Shown: one piece after another, positions 36,682 through 44,593 of the stretch
How positions within the stretch are numbered: position 1 is the stretch's first letter
Layout of the letters: each line of letters starts with the position of its first letter
Source: Thioclava pacifica DSM 10166
Lineage (GTDB): Bacteria > Pseudomonadota > Alphaproteobacteria > Rhodobacterales > Rhodobacteraceae
Assembly (NCBI RefSeq): GCF_000714535.1
Contig: NZ_AUND01000012.1
Coordinates: 372,001-436,000 of the forward strand
Length of the DNA stretch: 64,000 nt
Direction of reading: 5' to 3'
Translations under genes and position numbers: made by a program
The notes under the pieces: model-generated
Databases searched by the model: none
Told to the model about the DNA's origin: nothing
Seen by the model: only the letters and a program-made list of their open reading frames with translations

Positions 36682-38201
36682 GATACGATCAGGCTCTTTC
36701 CGGTCATTTCTTCGGGCTGGGGCAGTTGCATCAGCTCCAGCAGAGTCGGGGCGAGATCGGCAAGACGACCTTCGCGCAGCTTCGCCCCTTCCGGCCCGCC
36801 GATCATCGCGACCGGCACGAGGTTGGTGGTATGCGCGGTATGCGGCCCGCCTGTCACCGGGTCGATCATGGTTTCGCAATTGCCGTGATCGGCAGTGATG
36901 ATCATCGCGCCCCCGGCCTTTTCCAGCGCCTCTACGACACGGCCGATATCGCGGTCGATCTCTTCCACCGCAGCGATCGCGGCTTCGAGCGAGCCGGTAT
37001 GGCCAACCATGTCGGGGTTGGCGTAGTTCACGATGATCAGGTCATAGCCCTTCTCGATCGCCTCGACGAATTTGTCGGTCACCTCGGGCGCGCTCATCTC
37101 GGGCTGCAGGTCATAGGTCGCCACTTTCGGCGATTTCGGCATGTAGCGATCCTCGCCATCCCAAGGCTCTTCCTTGCCGCCGTTGAGGAAGAAGGTCACA
37201 TGCGGATATTTCTCGGTCTCGGCGAGGTGGAACTGCGTAAGCCCCTGTTTCGACACCCATTCACCCAGCGTATTGACGAGTTCGCGCTTCGGATAGGCGG
37301 TGGTCATATAGGCGTTGTGCTTGTCGGAATATTCGACCATCCCCAGCAGCGCCGCCCAATCCGGGCGGGTGCCCGTGTCGAATTCCGAGAAACCCGGCTC
37401 ACCTATGGCACGCAGGATCTCGCGTGCACGGTCGGCGCGGAAGTTGAGGCAGAAGAAGCCGTCCCCATCCTTGGCACCTTCGTAATCGCCGATCACGGTG
37501 GGCTTGATGAACTCGTCCATCTCCTTGCGCGCATAGCTTTCCTCGACTGCGGCAACAGGTGTCTCGGCACTCGACCCCTTGCCGTTGATCATCGCGTCAT
37601 AGGCAAGGCCCACCCGCTCCCAGCGGTTGTCGCGGTCCATCGCGTAGTAGCGGCCATCGACCGTCGCGACGGTGCAGCCTTCAGGCAGCCGATCACAAAG
37701 ATCGCCGACAAACCGTTTGGCACTGTCGGGCGCCACGTCGCGCCCGTCGGTGATCGCATGGATCAGCACCGGCACGCCCGCCTCCGAGACCATCTTCGCG
37801 GCGGCCAGCGTGTGCTCGATATGGCCATGCACCCCGCCATCCGAGATCACGCCCATCAGATGCGCCCGCCCGCCGGATTGCTTCAGCGTGTCGATGAAGG
37901 CCAGGATCGCTTCGTTCTTGAAGAAAGACCCATCTTCGATCGCGAGGTCGATCTGGCCGAGATCCATCGCCACCACCCGGCCCGCACCGATATTGGTGTG
38001 GCCGACCTCGGAATTGCCCATCTGACCGCTCGGCAGCCCGACATCGGGGCCGAACGTGATGAGCGTCGACTTGTTCGGGTTGTTCCAGATGATCCGGTCG
38101 AGGTTCGGGCTATTGGCCAGCAAGGGCGCGTTGCCCTCGCGTTCCTTTCGCTCACCAAAGCCATCGAGAATGCACAGGACGACGGGTTTCGGGCGGGTCA
38201 T
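36678..38201 (-). CDS. gpmI: 2,3-bisphosphoglycerate-independent phosphoglycerate mutase
   Basis: 507-aa two-metal enzyme that interconverts 3- and 2-phosphoglycerate in glycolysis. The alkaline-phosphatase-like domain has VVLCILDGFGERKEREGNA, the nucleophile Ser in QMGNSEVGHTNIGAGRVV, and the C-terminal metal site VNYANPDMVGHTGSLEA and ITADHGNCETM. ATG 38201 has a GGAGG site; the frame upstream into the 59-bp gap from rlmH is atypical. Followed by envC-like and ctpA, an arrangement common in Rhodobacteraceae. Confidence 0.96.
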   Translation of the reverse strand: MTRPKPVVLCILDGFGERKEREGNAPLLANSPNLDRIIWNNPNKSTLITFGPDVGLPSGQMGNSEVGHTNIGAGRVVAMDLGQIDLAIEDGSFFKNEAILAFIDTLKQSGGRAHLMGVISDGGVHGHIEHTLAAAKMVSEAGVPVLIHAITDGRDVAPDSAKRFVGDLCDRLPEGCTVATVDGRYYAMDRDNRWERVGLAYDAMINGKGSSAETPVAAVEESYARKEMDEFIKPTVIGDYEGAKDGDGFFCLNFRADRAREILRAIGEPGFSEFDTGTRPDWAALLGMVEYSDKHNAYMTTAYPKRELVNTLGEWVSKQGLTQFHLAETEKYPHVTFFLNGGKEEPWDGEDRYMPKSPKVATYDLQPEMSAPEVTDKFVEAIEKGYDLIIVNYANPDMVGHTGSLEAAIAAVEEIDRDIGRVVEALEKAGGAMIITADHGNCETMIDPVTGGPHTAHTTNLVPVAMIGGPEGAKLREGRLADLAPTLLELMQLPQPEEMTGKSLIVS

Positions 38202-38260
38202 GGCGGCCTCCGTGATGTGTTGCCCCCTCTTACGCCTCGCGGGGCTTCGCGGCAACCGGA

Positions 38261-38728
38261 TCAGACCCGGTGATAGGGTGTGCCGGCGATGATCTGACCG
38301 GCGCGGTAGATCTGTTCGCTCAGCATGACGCGCGCCAGCATATGCGGCCAGACCATCTTACCAAACGAGATCGAGAATTCGGCGCGCTCGCGTAAGGACG
38401 GGTCGATCCCGTCCGCGCCACCGATGACGAAGCAAACATCGCGCGCGCCGTCGCGCCAGCCTTCCAGCTTTTTCGCAAAGTCCGGCGAGGAGATCAGGCT
38501 GCCGCGCTCATCCAGCGTGACGATGACAGCGCCGTCGGGGATTGCGCGCGCCAGCAATTCCGCCTCCGCGCCCTGCCCCAGTCCCTTTTTGTCCTCGACC
38601 TCTACGACGGAAGCCGGGCCGAGCCCGAAGGCTCGCCCGGATTTCTCGAAACGTTTGAGGTAGTCGTCGATCAACTCACGCTCGGGGCCCTTGCGCAAGC
38701 GGCCCACTGCGCAGATCGTGATCTTCAT
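38261..38728 (-). CDS. rlmH: 23S rRNA pseudouridine1915-N3-methyltransferase RlmH
   Basis: 155-aa SPOUT methyltransferase acting on the 70S ribosome at position 1915 of 23S rRNA. It begins MKITICAVGRLRKGPERELI; the knot region has VTLDERGSLISSPDFAKKLE, VCFVIGGADGIDPSLRERA and SFGKMVWPHMLARVMLSEQI. The C-terminus GTPYHRV is the family ending. Ten bases after rsfS, in the common rsfS-rlmH pairing of ribosome factors. Confidence 0.96.
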   Translation of the reverse strand: MKITICAVGRLRKGPERELIDDYLKRFEKSGRAFGLGPASVVEVEDKKGLGQGAEAELLARAIPDGAVIVTLDERGSLISSPDFAKKLEGWRDGARDVCFVIGGADGIDPSLRERAEFSISFGKMVWPHMLARVMLSEQIYRAGQIIAGTPYHRV

Positions 38729-38738
38729 ATCATCAAGC

Positions 38739-39101
38739 TCAGACGGGAGCGCCCGCGGGCATCCACATCTTCTCGAGCTGGTAGAACTCGCGCACTTCGG
38801 GGCGGAAGACGTGAACGATCACGTCGGAGCTGTCGATCAGCACCCAGTCACCCTGGTCTTTCCCCTCGACCTTGCAGATGCGGCCGAACTCTTCCTTGAG
38901 CCGCTCGGTCAGCTTTTCAGCGATCGCGCCAACCTGACGCGAACTGCGACCCGAACAGATCACCATGTAATCACCGATCGAGGACCGGCCACGCAGGTCG
39001 ATCGTCACGATGTCTTCGGCTTTGTCATCTTCGAGGGAAGAAAGAACGCGAGCGAGGATCTCTTCGCTCGTAGCTTCGGCGTTCACGGCCTTCATGCTCA
39101 T
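38739..39101 (-). CDS. rsfS: Ribosome silencing factor RsfS
   Basis: 120-aa protein (Iojap/RsfS family) that binds L14 and blocks subunit joining in poor nutrients. Core motif: LEDDKAEDIVTIDLRGRSSI, then DYMVICSGRSSRQVGAIAE and GDWVLIDSSDVIVHVFRPEVRE. Start ATG 39101 has AAAGG about eight bases upstream; a GTG at 39134 would add eleven residues. First gene of a probable rsfS-rlmH-gpmI-envC-ctpA transcript. Confidence 0.93.
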   Translation of the reverse strand: MSMKAVNAEATSEEILARVLSSLEDDKAEDIVTIDLRGRSSIGDYMVICSGRSSRQVGAIAEKLTERLKEEFGRICKVEGKDQGDWVLIDSSDVIVHVFRPEVREFYQLEKMWMPAGAPV

Positions 39102-39208
39102 GGCCGCCGCCTTTGTGCCGGCATCACTCGGCACGAGAGAAAGATGAGACAGGACATGGTCCTCCAGAGGTTGCGCGCCGAAAGGGCCCCGGCGCAGGCC
39201 ATATTTTT

Positions 39209-39237
39209 AAGGTAGCATCGCCTCTGCGCGATTTCAA
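39209..39237 (-). promoter_or_regulatory. Candidate promoter for the rsfS-to-ctpA operon
   Basis: On the minus strand TTGAAA (39237-39232) and TACCTT (39214-39209) with a 17-base spacer. The -35 overlaps the mscS stop codon, and the leader to rsfS would be about 100 bases. By eye only. Confidence 0.4.
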
Positions 39238-40577
39238 TTTTCCTGCGGCGGATTTTCGCGGTCAGGCTGAACGGCAAGTTGCGAGCCCTCCAGCACGCGC
39301 ACTTCGCGTTGCGGGAAGGGAATTGTTATGCCGTTCTCGTGGAAAGCGTCCCAAAGTGCAAGATAGACCGCGCCGCGCACATTTGTGAGGCCTTCGACCG
39401 GATCGGTGATCCAGAAACGGAGGATATAATCGACCGAGCTGTCGCCAAAACCCGTTATATGACAGACGGTTGGCCGGTCCTTCAGCACGCGGCCCACCGA
39501 TTGCGCGGCTTCGACGGCAAGCTTGCGCACCCGATGCGGATCGTCGTGATAGGACGTGCCGAAATGCAGGTCGATCCGCACGAACTCATTGGAGTGGGAC
39601 CAGTTGACCACCTGCCCGGTGATCAGATCCTCGTTCGGGATCAGGTACTCCTTGCCGTCGCGCGTGACCACCGAGACATAGCGCGCGCCCAGAGAATTGA
39701 TCCAGCCGAAGGTTTCACCAAGGCTGATCACGTCGCCCGGCTTGATTGACTTGTCCATCAGGATGATCACGCCGGAGACGAGATTCGACACCACTTTCTG
39801 CAAGCCGAAGCCGAGGCCCACGCCAATCGCGCCCGACAGAACGGCAAGCCCGGTCAGATCGAATCCCACGGCCTTGATGCCGATGAAAAGCGCCGCGCCG
39901 TAAAGCAGGACCTGCATGACCTTGATGACCAGCTCGCTCATCGAGGGGCTGATATCCTCGTTGGTGCGGATGCGCGCGGAGGTCTGGCCCGAGACGATCC
40001 GGGCGATCGACAGCAGGATCGTCGTCAGTACCATCGCCTTCAGAAGTGCATAGGCGGTGATGCGGAAGCCGCCGAATTCGACCGCTGCGCCATCGAGGAT
40101 CTTCACGGTCTCGTCCCAGAGTCCGAGGTAGTAAAGCGTGACCCAGATCCACGCGCCCCAGCGCACGATGGCGCGCAGGAAGCCGTTGCGGATCAGGCGC
40201 GCAACAAGTCCGACGATCAGCCAGGCGGTGACGAGCGTTGCGGCGAGGACCACCAGAAAGCGCCATGAATAGAAACCCTTGACCGCATCGAGAGTGATCA
40301 CGGATCCCCAGGCGAAAATGATGAACAGGATCCCGCGAAGGCGCTGGCGGAACAGGATGAGGGTGCGCAACTGGCGCGACGACAGCTCACGCTGACGGCC
40401 CCATTCGTCGACTTTCGGCGCCAGCCAGATCCGACCCAGATGGGCCAGCGCGAAGCAGCCAGCGATGATCGCGAACTGCCACAGCCGCGAAGGGAGCACC
40501 ATCGAGCGGAAGAAAATCTCTACCTGGCTCCAGATTGAGGCCAGCGTGTTGAGCATGTCGGTGTTCGCGAAATCCAT
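39234..40577 (-). CDS. MscS family mechanosensitive channel
   Basis: 447-aa membrane protein. Four to five predicted membrane helices (about 25-215) precede the conserved pore helix region, with the family signature AIGVGLGFGLQKVVSNLVSG and the beta domain starting IILMDKSIKPGDVISLGETFGWINSLGARY. The C-terminal domain follows. Such channels open on osmotic downshock and release solutes. Larger than E. coli MscS (286 aa), so it is a YbdG/YnaI-like intermediate form. Start is ATG 40577 with no evident ribosome-binding site; a second ATG lies seven codons later. Confidence 0.9.
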   Translation of the reverse strand: MDFANTDMLNTLASIWSQVEIFFRSMVLPSRLWQFAIIAGCFALAHLGRIWLAPKVDEWGRQRELSSRQLRTLILFRQRLRGILFIIFAWGSVITLDAVKGFYSWRFLVVLAATLVTAWLIVGLVARLIRNGFLRAIVRWGAWIWVTLYYLGLWDETVKILDGAAVEFGGFRITAYALLKAMVLTTILLSIARIVSGQTSARIRTNEDISPSMSELVIKVMQVLLYGAALFIGIKAVGFDLTGLAVLSGAIGVGLGFGLQKVVSNLVSGVIILMDKSIKPGDVISLGETFGWINSLGARYVSVVTRDGKEYLIPNEDLITGQVVNWSHSNEFVRIDLHFGTSYHDDPHRVRKLAVEAAQSVGRVLKDRPTVCHITGFGDSSVDYILRFWITDPVEGLTNVRGAVYLALWDAFHENGITIPFPQREVRVLEGSQLAVQPDRENPPQEN

Positions 40578-40627
40578 AGGGTCACGTTAGCTTGCTTTGT
40601 CACGCGCGCCAAACGCAGACTCTTCGA

Positions 40628-40656
40628 TTGCCAGATCGCAGGATTCGCCGTATTTA
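40628..40656 (+). promoter_or_regulatory. Candidate leuC promoter
   Basis: TTGCCA (40628-40633), 17 bases, TATTTA (40651-40656). Transcription would begin near 40663, about 160 bases before leuC, placing the 28-codon ORF at 40664 at the extreme 5' end of the message. Match is by eye. Confidence 0.42.
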
Positions 40657-40663
40657 GCGCGCC

Positions 40664-40750
40664 ATGACATTCGTTTTCGACATGGATGACCGCGCCCGTC
40701 TTCGCGAGCGCTTCTACGGCGAGAGCCGCTCGGTGCTGGCCCGACTTTGA
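40664..40750 (+). CDS. 28-codon ORF in the leuC leader, possible leaderless leader peptide
   Basis: ATG 40664 to TGA 40748-40750, encoding a short peptide with six Arg and three Leu, ending in SVLARL. No ribosome-binding site is present, but a -10-like TATTTA ends eight bases before the ATG, so it could be read as a leaderless message. After its stop come the palindrome CGGCGCGCCG and the hairpin GGGCG-TTCG-CGCCC (40766-40779), then leuC. It is not leucine-rich enough to be a classical attenuator with confidence. Coding status is unproven; it could be chance. Confidence 0.25.
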   Translation: MTFVFDMDDRARLRERFYGESRSVLARL

Positions 40751-40823
40751 CGGCGCGCCGCCCCTGGGCGTTCGCGCCCGCATTCCCATGTCCAAAACCA
40801 GCTATCCAAGGAAAGTGAGAGCC

Positions 40824-42248
40824 ATGTCCGCTCCGAAGACCCTCTATGACAAGATCTGGGACGCGCATGTCGTGTCCGAAGACGAAGACGGCACCTGCCT
40901 GCTCTATATCGACCGTCACCTGGTCCACGAAGTGACCTCGCCGCAGGCGTTCGAAGGCCTGCGCATGGCCGGTCGCAAGGTTCACGCACCCGAAAAGACC
41001 ATCGCCGTTCCGGACCATAACGTGCCGACCACGACCGACCGCGCCTCGGGCGTGATCGAGAACGAGGAAAGCCGCATTCAGGTCGAGGCGCTCGACAAGA
41101 ACGCCAAGGAATTCGGCGTTAACTATTATCCGGTGAACGACATCCGTCAGGGTATCGTGCATATCGTCGGCCCCGAACAGGGCTGGACCCTGCCGGGCAT
41201 GACCGTCGTGTGCGGCGATAGCCACACCGCGACCCATGGCGCTTTCGGCGCGCTCGCCCACGGGATCGGCACCTCGGAAGTCGAGCACGTTCTGGCAACC
41301 CAGACGCTGATCCAGAAGAAATCGAAGAATATGAAGGTCGAGATCACCGGCCATCTGCGCCCGGGCGTGACCGCCAAGGACATCACCCTCTCGGTGATCG
41401 GCGCGACCGGCACCGGTGGCGGCACCGGCCACGTCATCGAATATTGCGGCGAAGCGATCCGTGATCTGTCGATGGAAGGCCGCATGACGGTCTGCAACAT
41501 GGCAATCGAGGGTGGCGCGCGTGCTGGCCTGATCGCGCCGGACGAGAAAACCTTCGAATACGTGAAGGGCCGGGCCCATGCGCCGAAGGGCGCCCAGTGG
41601 GAAGCCGCGCTGAACTGGTGGAAGACCCTTTACACCGACGAAGGCGCGCATTTTGACAAGGTCGTGACGATCAAGGGCGAGGATATCGAGCCCGTCGTGA
41701 CCTGGGGCACGTCGCCCGAGGACGTTCTGCCGATCTCGGGCGTTGTTCCCGCGCCGGAAGATTTCACTGGTGGTAAGGTCGAGGCGGCACGCCGATCGCT
41801 CGATTACATGGGTCTCGAGCCGGGCACCAAGCTGACCGACATCAAGATCGATGTGGTGTTCATCGGGTCCTGCACCAACGGCCGGATCGAAGATCTGCGC
41901 GCCGCAGCCGAAGTGCTCAAGGGTCGCAAGATGGCTCCGGGCGTGCGCGGCATGGTCGTGCCGGGCTCGGGCCTCGTGCGCGCGCAGGCCGAGGAAGAGG
42001 GTCTGGACAAGATATTCACCGATGCCGGCTTCGAATGGCGCATGGCGGGCTGCTCGATGTGTCTCGCAATGAACCCCGATCAGCTGGCCGAGGGCGAGCG
42101 CTGCGCCTCGACATCGAACCGCAACTTCGAGGGCCGTCAGGGCTACAAGGGCCGCACGCATCTGATGAGCCCCGCGATGGCTGCCGCCGCTGCCGTCACC
42201 GGACATCTGACCGATGTGCGCGAGATGATGGAACTGGAAGACGCGTAA
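40824..42248 (+). CDS. leuC: 3-isopropylmalate dehydratase large subunit
   Basis: 474-aa aconitase-family subunit of leucine biosynthesis; with LeuD isomerises 2- to 3-isopropylmalate. [4Fe-4S] ligands are C in [15 protein letters not shown] and C-x2-C in [13 protein letters not shown]. Other motifs: [20 protein letters not shown] and [15 protein letters not shown] 40824 follows AAGGAAAGTGAG and gives the family start [15 protein letters not shown]. It is 12 bases upstream of leuD. Codon bias is strong, as expected for an abundant enzyme. Confidence 0.97.
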   Translation: MSAPKTLYDKIWDAHVVSEDEDGTCLLYIDRHLVHEVTSPQAFEGLRMAGRKVHAPEKTIAVPDHNVPTTTDRASGVIENEESRIQVEALDKNAKEFGVNYYPVNDIRQGIVHIVGPEQGWTLPGMTVVCGDSHTATHGAFGALAHGIGTSEVEHVLATQTLIQKKSKNMKVEITGHLRPGVTAKDITLSVIGATGTGGGTGHVIEYCGEAIRDLSMEGRMTVCNMAIEGGARAGLIAPDEKTFEYVKGRAHAPKGAQWEAALNWWKTLYTDEGAHFDKVVTIKGEDIEPVVTWGTSPEDVLPISGVVPAPEDFTGGKVEAARRSLDYMGLEPGTKLTDIKIDVVFIGSCTNGRIEDLRAAAEVLKGRKMAPGVRGMVVPGSGLVRAQAEEEGLDKIFTDAGFEWRMAGCSMCLAMNPDQLAEGERCASTSNRNFEGRQGYKGRTHLMSPAMAAAAAVTGHLTDVREMMELEDA

Positions 42249-42260
42249 GGAGCGACGAGA

Positions 42261-42866
42261 ATGGAAAAGTTCGAAAAAGTTACCGGGATCGCCGCCCCCA
42301 TGCCGCTGGTCAATATCGACACCGATATGATCATCCCCAAGGGCTTCCTGAAGACGATCAAGCGCACCGGGCTCGGTGTGCATGCGTTCGACGAGATGCG
42401 TTATGATCGTCAGGGCAACGAGATCCCCGATTTCGTGCTCAACAAGCCGCAATACCGTGAAGCCTCGATCCTGATCGCGGGTGACAATTTCGGCTGCGGC
42501 TCCTCGCGTGAGCACGCGCCCTGGGCGCTGGCGGATTTCGGCATCAAGGTGATCGTCTCGACCTCCTTCGCCGACATCTTCTACAACAACAGCTTCAAGA
42601 ACGGCATGCTGCCGATCGTGCTGCCGCAGGAGCAGGTCGATCTGCTGATGAAGGATGCCGAGAAGGGCTCGAACGCCCGGATGACGGTGGATCTCGAAAA
42701 TCAGGAGATCACGACCTCGGAAGGCGAGACGATCAAGTTTGACGTCGATCCCTTCAAGAAGCACTGCCTGCTCGAAGGTCTCGACGATATCGGCCTGACG
42801 CTCGAGAAGGCCGCCGCGATCGACGCGTTCGAGGCGCAAGCCGCACAAGCGCGCCCCTGGGTCTGA
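42261..42866 (+). CDS. leuD: 3-isopropylmalate dehydratase small subunit
   Basis: 201-aa partner of LeuC forming the swivelling domain of the active site. It contains [18 protein letters not shown] near the N-terminus, [20 protein letters not shown], and [20 protein letters not shown]. An AAGGAG site precedes the ATG. A strong intrinsic terminator follows, separating leuCD from the later genes. Confidence 0.97.
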   Translation: MEKFEKVTGIAAPMPLVNIDTDMIIPKGFLKTIKRTGLGVHAFDEMRYDRQGNEIPDFVLNKPQYREASILIAGDNFGCGSSREHAPWALADFGIKVIVSTSFADIFYNNSFKNGMLPIVLPQEQVDLLMKDAEKGSNARMTVDLENQEITTSEGETIKFDVDPFKKHCLLEGLDDIGLTLEKAAAIDAFEAQAAQARPWV

Positions 42867-42887
42867 CCGCGCTTCACATTTGAGCGA

Positions 42888-42911
42888 AGGCCGCCTGTCG
42901 GGCGGCCTTTT
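42888..42911 (+). terminator. Intrinsic terminator after leuD
   Basis: AGGCCGCC (42888-42895), TGTCG loop, GGCGGCCT (42901-42908), then TTT: an 8-bp GC-rich stem running into a T tract, 21 bases after the leuD stop. Confidence 0.85.
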
Positions 42912-42983
42912 GCTTTGAAGACAGGGAACCCGCGCCCATGCTGCGGGTTTGTCATTTGACATATAAGGTGCAGGAGAATTGCG

Positions 42984-43496
42984 ATGAAACCCTCCACGCT
43001 CTTTCTGGCAACCGGTGGCGCGATGATCCTGTTTGGGCTGCTGGCGCTCGCCAATCCCTTCGCCGCCTCGCTCGCGATCACGACGTTTCTCGGCGCGCTT
43101 TTCCTGATTGGCGGCGTCATTCAAGCGTGGCTCGCCTATAATGACCGCGATGGCGCGCATCGCCTCTGGCACGGGCTTGTGGCGTTTATCAATATCGTCG
43201 TGGGCGTCTGGCTAATGGCCAACCCGCTCTCGGGAACGGTTTCGCTTGCCGCAGTCGTTGGTGTGCTCTTTCTGATCATGGGGGCGCTGCGACTCGCGAT
43301 CGGGATTCAACTTCCGGGGGGCCAACTTCGCTGGATGCTGCTGCTGACCGGGCTGGCCTCGATTCTGATCGGGGTGCTCGTTTTTTCTGACTTTCAGCAT
43401 GCGGCGACGGCGCTTTTGGGGCTTTTGCTGGGAATCCAGCTGCTCGCCGATGGAATCGGTTTGGTGGTTCTTGGCCTCTCGTCGCGCAACCTGTGA
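42984..43496 (+). CDS. HdeD/DUF308 family membrane protein
   Basis: 170-aa protein with six evenly spaced membrane helices and short loops, typical of the DUF308/HdeD family. Two repeats are visible, with MILFGLLALANPFAASLAIT and IVVGVWLMANPLSGTVSLAA sharing the AxPFxAxxA pattern. HdeD is linked to acid resistance in enterobacteria, but a role here is unknown. A GGAG ribosome-binding site precedes ATG 42984. Lies after the leuD terminator, so it is probably a separate unit. Confidence 0.88.
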   Translation: MKPSTLFLATGGAMILFGLLALANPFAASLAITTFLGALFLIGGVIQAWLAYNDRDGAHRLWHGLVAFINIVVGVWLMANPLSGTVSLAAVVGVLFLIMGALRLAIGIQLPGGQLRWMLLLTGLASILIGVLVFSDFQHAATALLGLLLGIQLLADGIGLVVLGLSSRNL

Positions 43497-43522
43497 TTGA
43501 GTAGAGGTCAAAAAGCATCTAG

Positions 43523-43566
43523 CCACAATATTTTGTGGCATCGTCTAGAGTGCCACATTTTTGCGC
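43523..43566. repeat. Palindrome and repeated half-sites, possible operator
   Basis: GCCACAA-TATT-TTGTGGC is a perfect 7-bp inverted repeat, preceded by TCTAG; 12 bases on, a second TCTAG is followed by AGTGCCACATTTTT. The arrangement of TCTAG and CCACA halves resembles a binding site for a dimeric repressor. It lies in an unusually AT-rich 269-bp gap before the 36-codon ORF. It could alternatively be a transcription end structure for the HdeD-like gene. No regulator is identified. Confidence 0.4.
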
Positions 43567-43650
43567 CTTTTTTGATGCAAAGCCGCACCAGTTCTTCCCC
43601 CAAATCGGCAGAAACAAACTGTTAATCTTAGGGAAAGATTGCCAGGGGGC

Positions 43651-43761
43651 ATGAAAATGGGCAAATTCATGGCAAGAATGAGGCAGACCGTCACAATTGG
43701 CGGCGATCACGAGAAAATGCGGTTCGGCAATGTATCGAACCCGGCCGTGATAGAGGGGTAG
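43651..43761 (+). CDS. 36-aa small ORF with strong RBS, upstream of membrane protein
   Basis: ATG 43651 to TAG 43759-43761, starting MKMGKFMARMRQTVTIGG. A CAGGGGG ribosome-binding site lies two bases before the ATG, with a purine-rich GGGAAAG further up. The stop is four bases before the GTG of the next gene, whose own ribosome-binding site (GAGGGGTAGGG) lies within the last codons. That spacing suggests translational coupling. The peptide is basic, methionine-rich at the N-terminus, without a membrane segment. No family recognised; coding is not proven. Confidence 0.45.
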   Translation: MKMGKFMARMRQTVTIGGDHEKMRFGNVSNPAVIEG

Positions 43762-43765
43762 GGCA

Positions 43766-44593
43766 GTGTTTTCACGTCTGGCAGGGGCGCTTCTACGCGC
43801 AATTCTGGTCGCGGTGGTGATTTCCATCCCCGCGTTGATCCTTCCTGATACCAGCAGCGATACCGCACAGATCGTGGCGCTGATCGCGCTGTTCGCAGCG
43901 GCGCTGACCTTCTTCGAATACGCGTCGGTCTACCCCGGTCTTGTCGAATTCCGCGACGCGCCGCCTTTCAACCGCATCCGCTTCATCTCGCTTTTCGCGA
44001 CGGTGTTGTTGCTGACGCTGGCGGAGCTGTCGCAATTCTATCCCTCCACCCTGACGCGCTTCATTGAGGTCATGGGCTCTACTGTGGCTTCCTCGATCGA
44101 CGTGCCTTACAGCCCGGTGCGCCTGCTGCAACTTGCGCTCCCGGCTGATGCGGGGGCACAGCATATCGCAATGGTGCGCACGGCTGCGGGGATGGCGTAT
44201 CTCATCTCGCTCATCACGCTGGGCTATTTTGTCGTGATCCTGCGCCTGATCGGCTGGCCGCAAGCACAGACCAAGTTCAACGTCTGGGTCAACCTGCCTA
44301 CTTTCGACCCGACCGCTGGTGGGGATGTCGTCGAGCGCCTGCGCCGCGACGCCTGGTTCAACATTGCGTTGGGCTTCCTTCTGCCCTTCCTCATTCCCGC
44401 GGTGCTCAAGATTGTCTCGATCAATTTCGTTGTCGTGACCTTGGAAAGCCCGCACACGCTGATCTGGATGGTGACCGCATGGGCTTTCCTGCCTGCAAGC
44501 CTGTTCATGCGCGGCATCGCGCTGGGCCGGGTCGCGCACATGATCGAAGAAAAGCGCCGCCTTCAGGACGCAAACGAGTATTTGCCGGCCTGA
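43766..44593 (+). CDS. Six-helix membrane protein of unknown function
   Basis: 275-aa protein, start GTG 43766 with a GAGGGG site. Six likely membrane helices at about residues 5-27, 33-55, 68-88, 130-158, 190-220 and 229-252; a central soluble loop (about 160-190) has WVNLPTFDPTAGGDVVERL. I do not recognise the family; it looks like a conserved hypothetical of this lineage. It is preceded by the 36-codon ORF and followed, with overlap, by an endonuclease/phosphatase-fold protein, so a shared membrane or periplasmic role is possible. Confidence 0.8.
   Translation: MFSRLAGALLRAILVAVVISIPALILPDTSSDTAQIVALIALFAAALTFFEYASVYPGLVEFRDAPPFNRIRFISLFATVLLLTLAELSQFYPSTLTRFIEVMGSTVASSIDVPYSPVRLLQLALPADAGAQHIAMVRTAAGMAYLISLITLGYFVVILRLIGWPQAQTKFNVWVNLPTFDPTAGGDVVERLRRDAWFNIALGFLLPFLIPAVLKIVSINFVVVTLESPHTLIWMVTAWAFLPASLFMRGIALGRVAHMIEEKRRLQDANEYLPA

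Noticed and set aside
36726-38273. A 1.5-kb open frame opposite gpmI
   Set aside because: Shadow of gpmI, no family match and no ribosome-binding site.
40587-43172. A 2.6-kb open frame opposite leuC and leuD
   Set aside because: Antisense shadow of two well-conserved genes; composition is that of reversed GC-rich codons.
43527-43550. NrdR box
   Set aside because: CACAATATTTTGTG is close to the NrdR core, but there is no second NrdR box at the usual spacing and no ribonucleotide reductase gene nearby.
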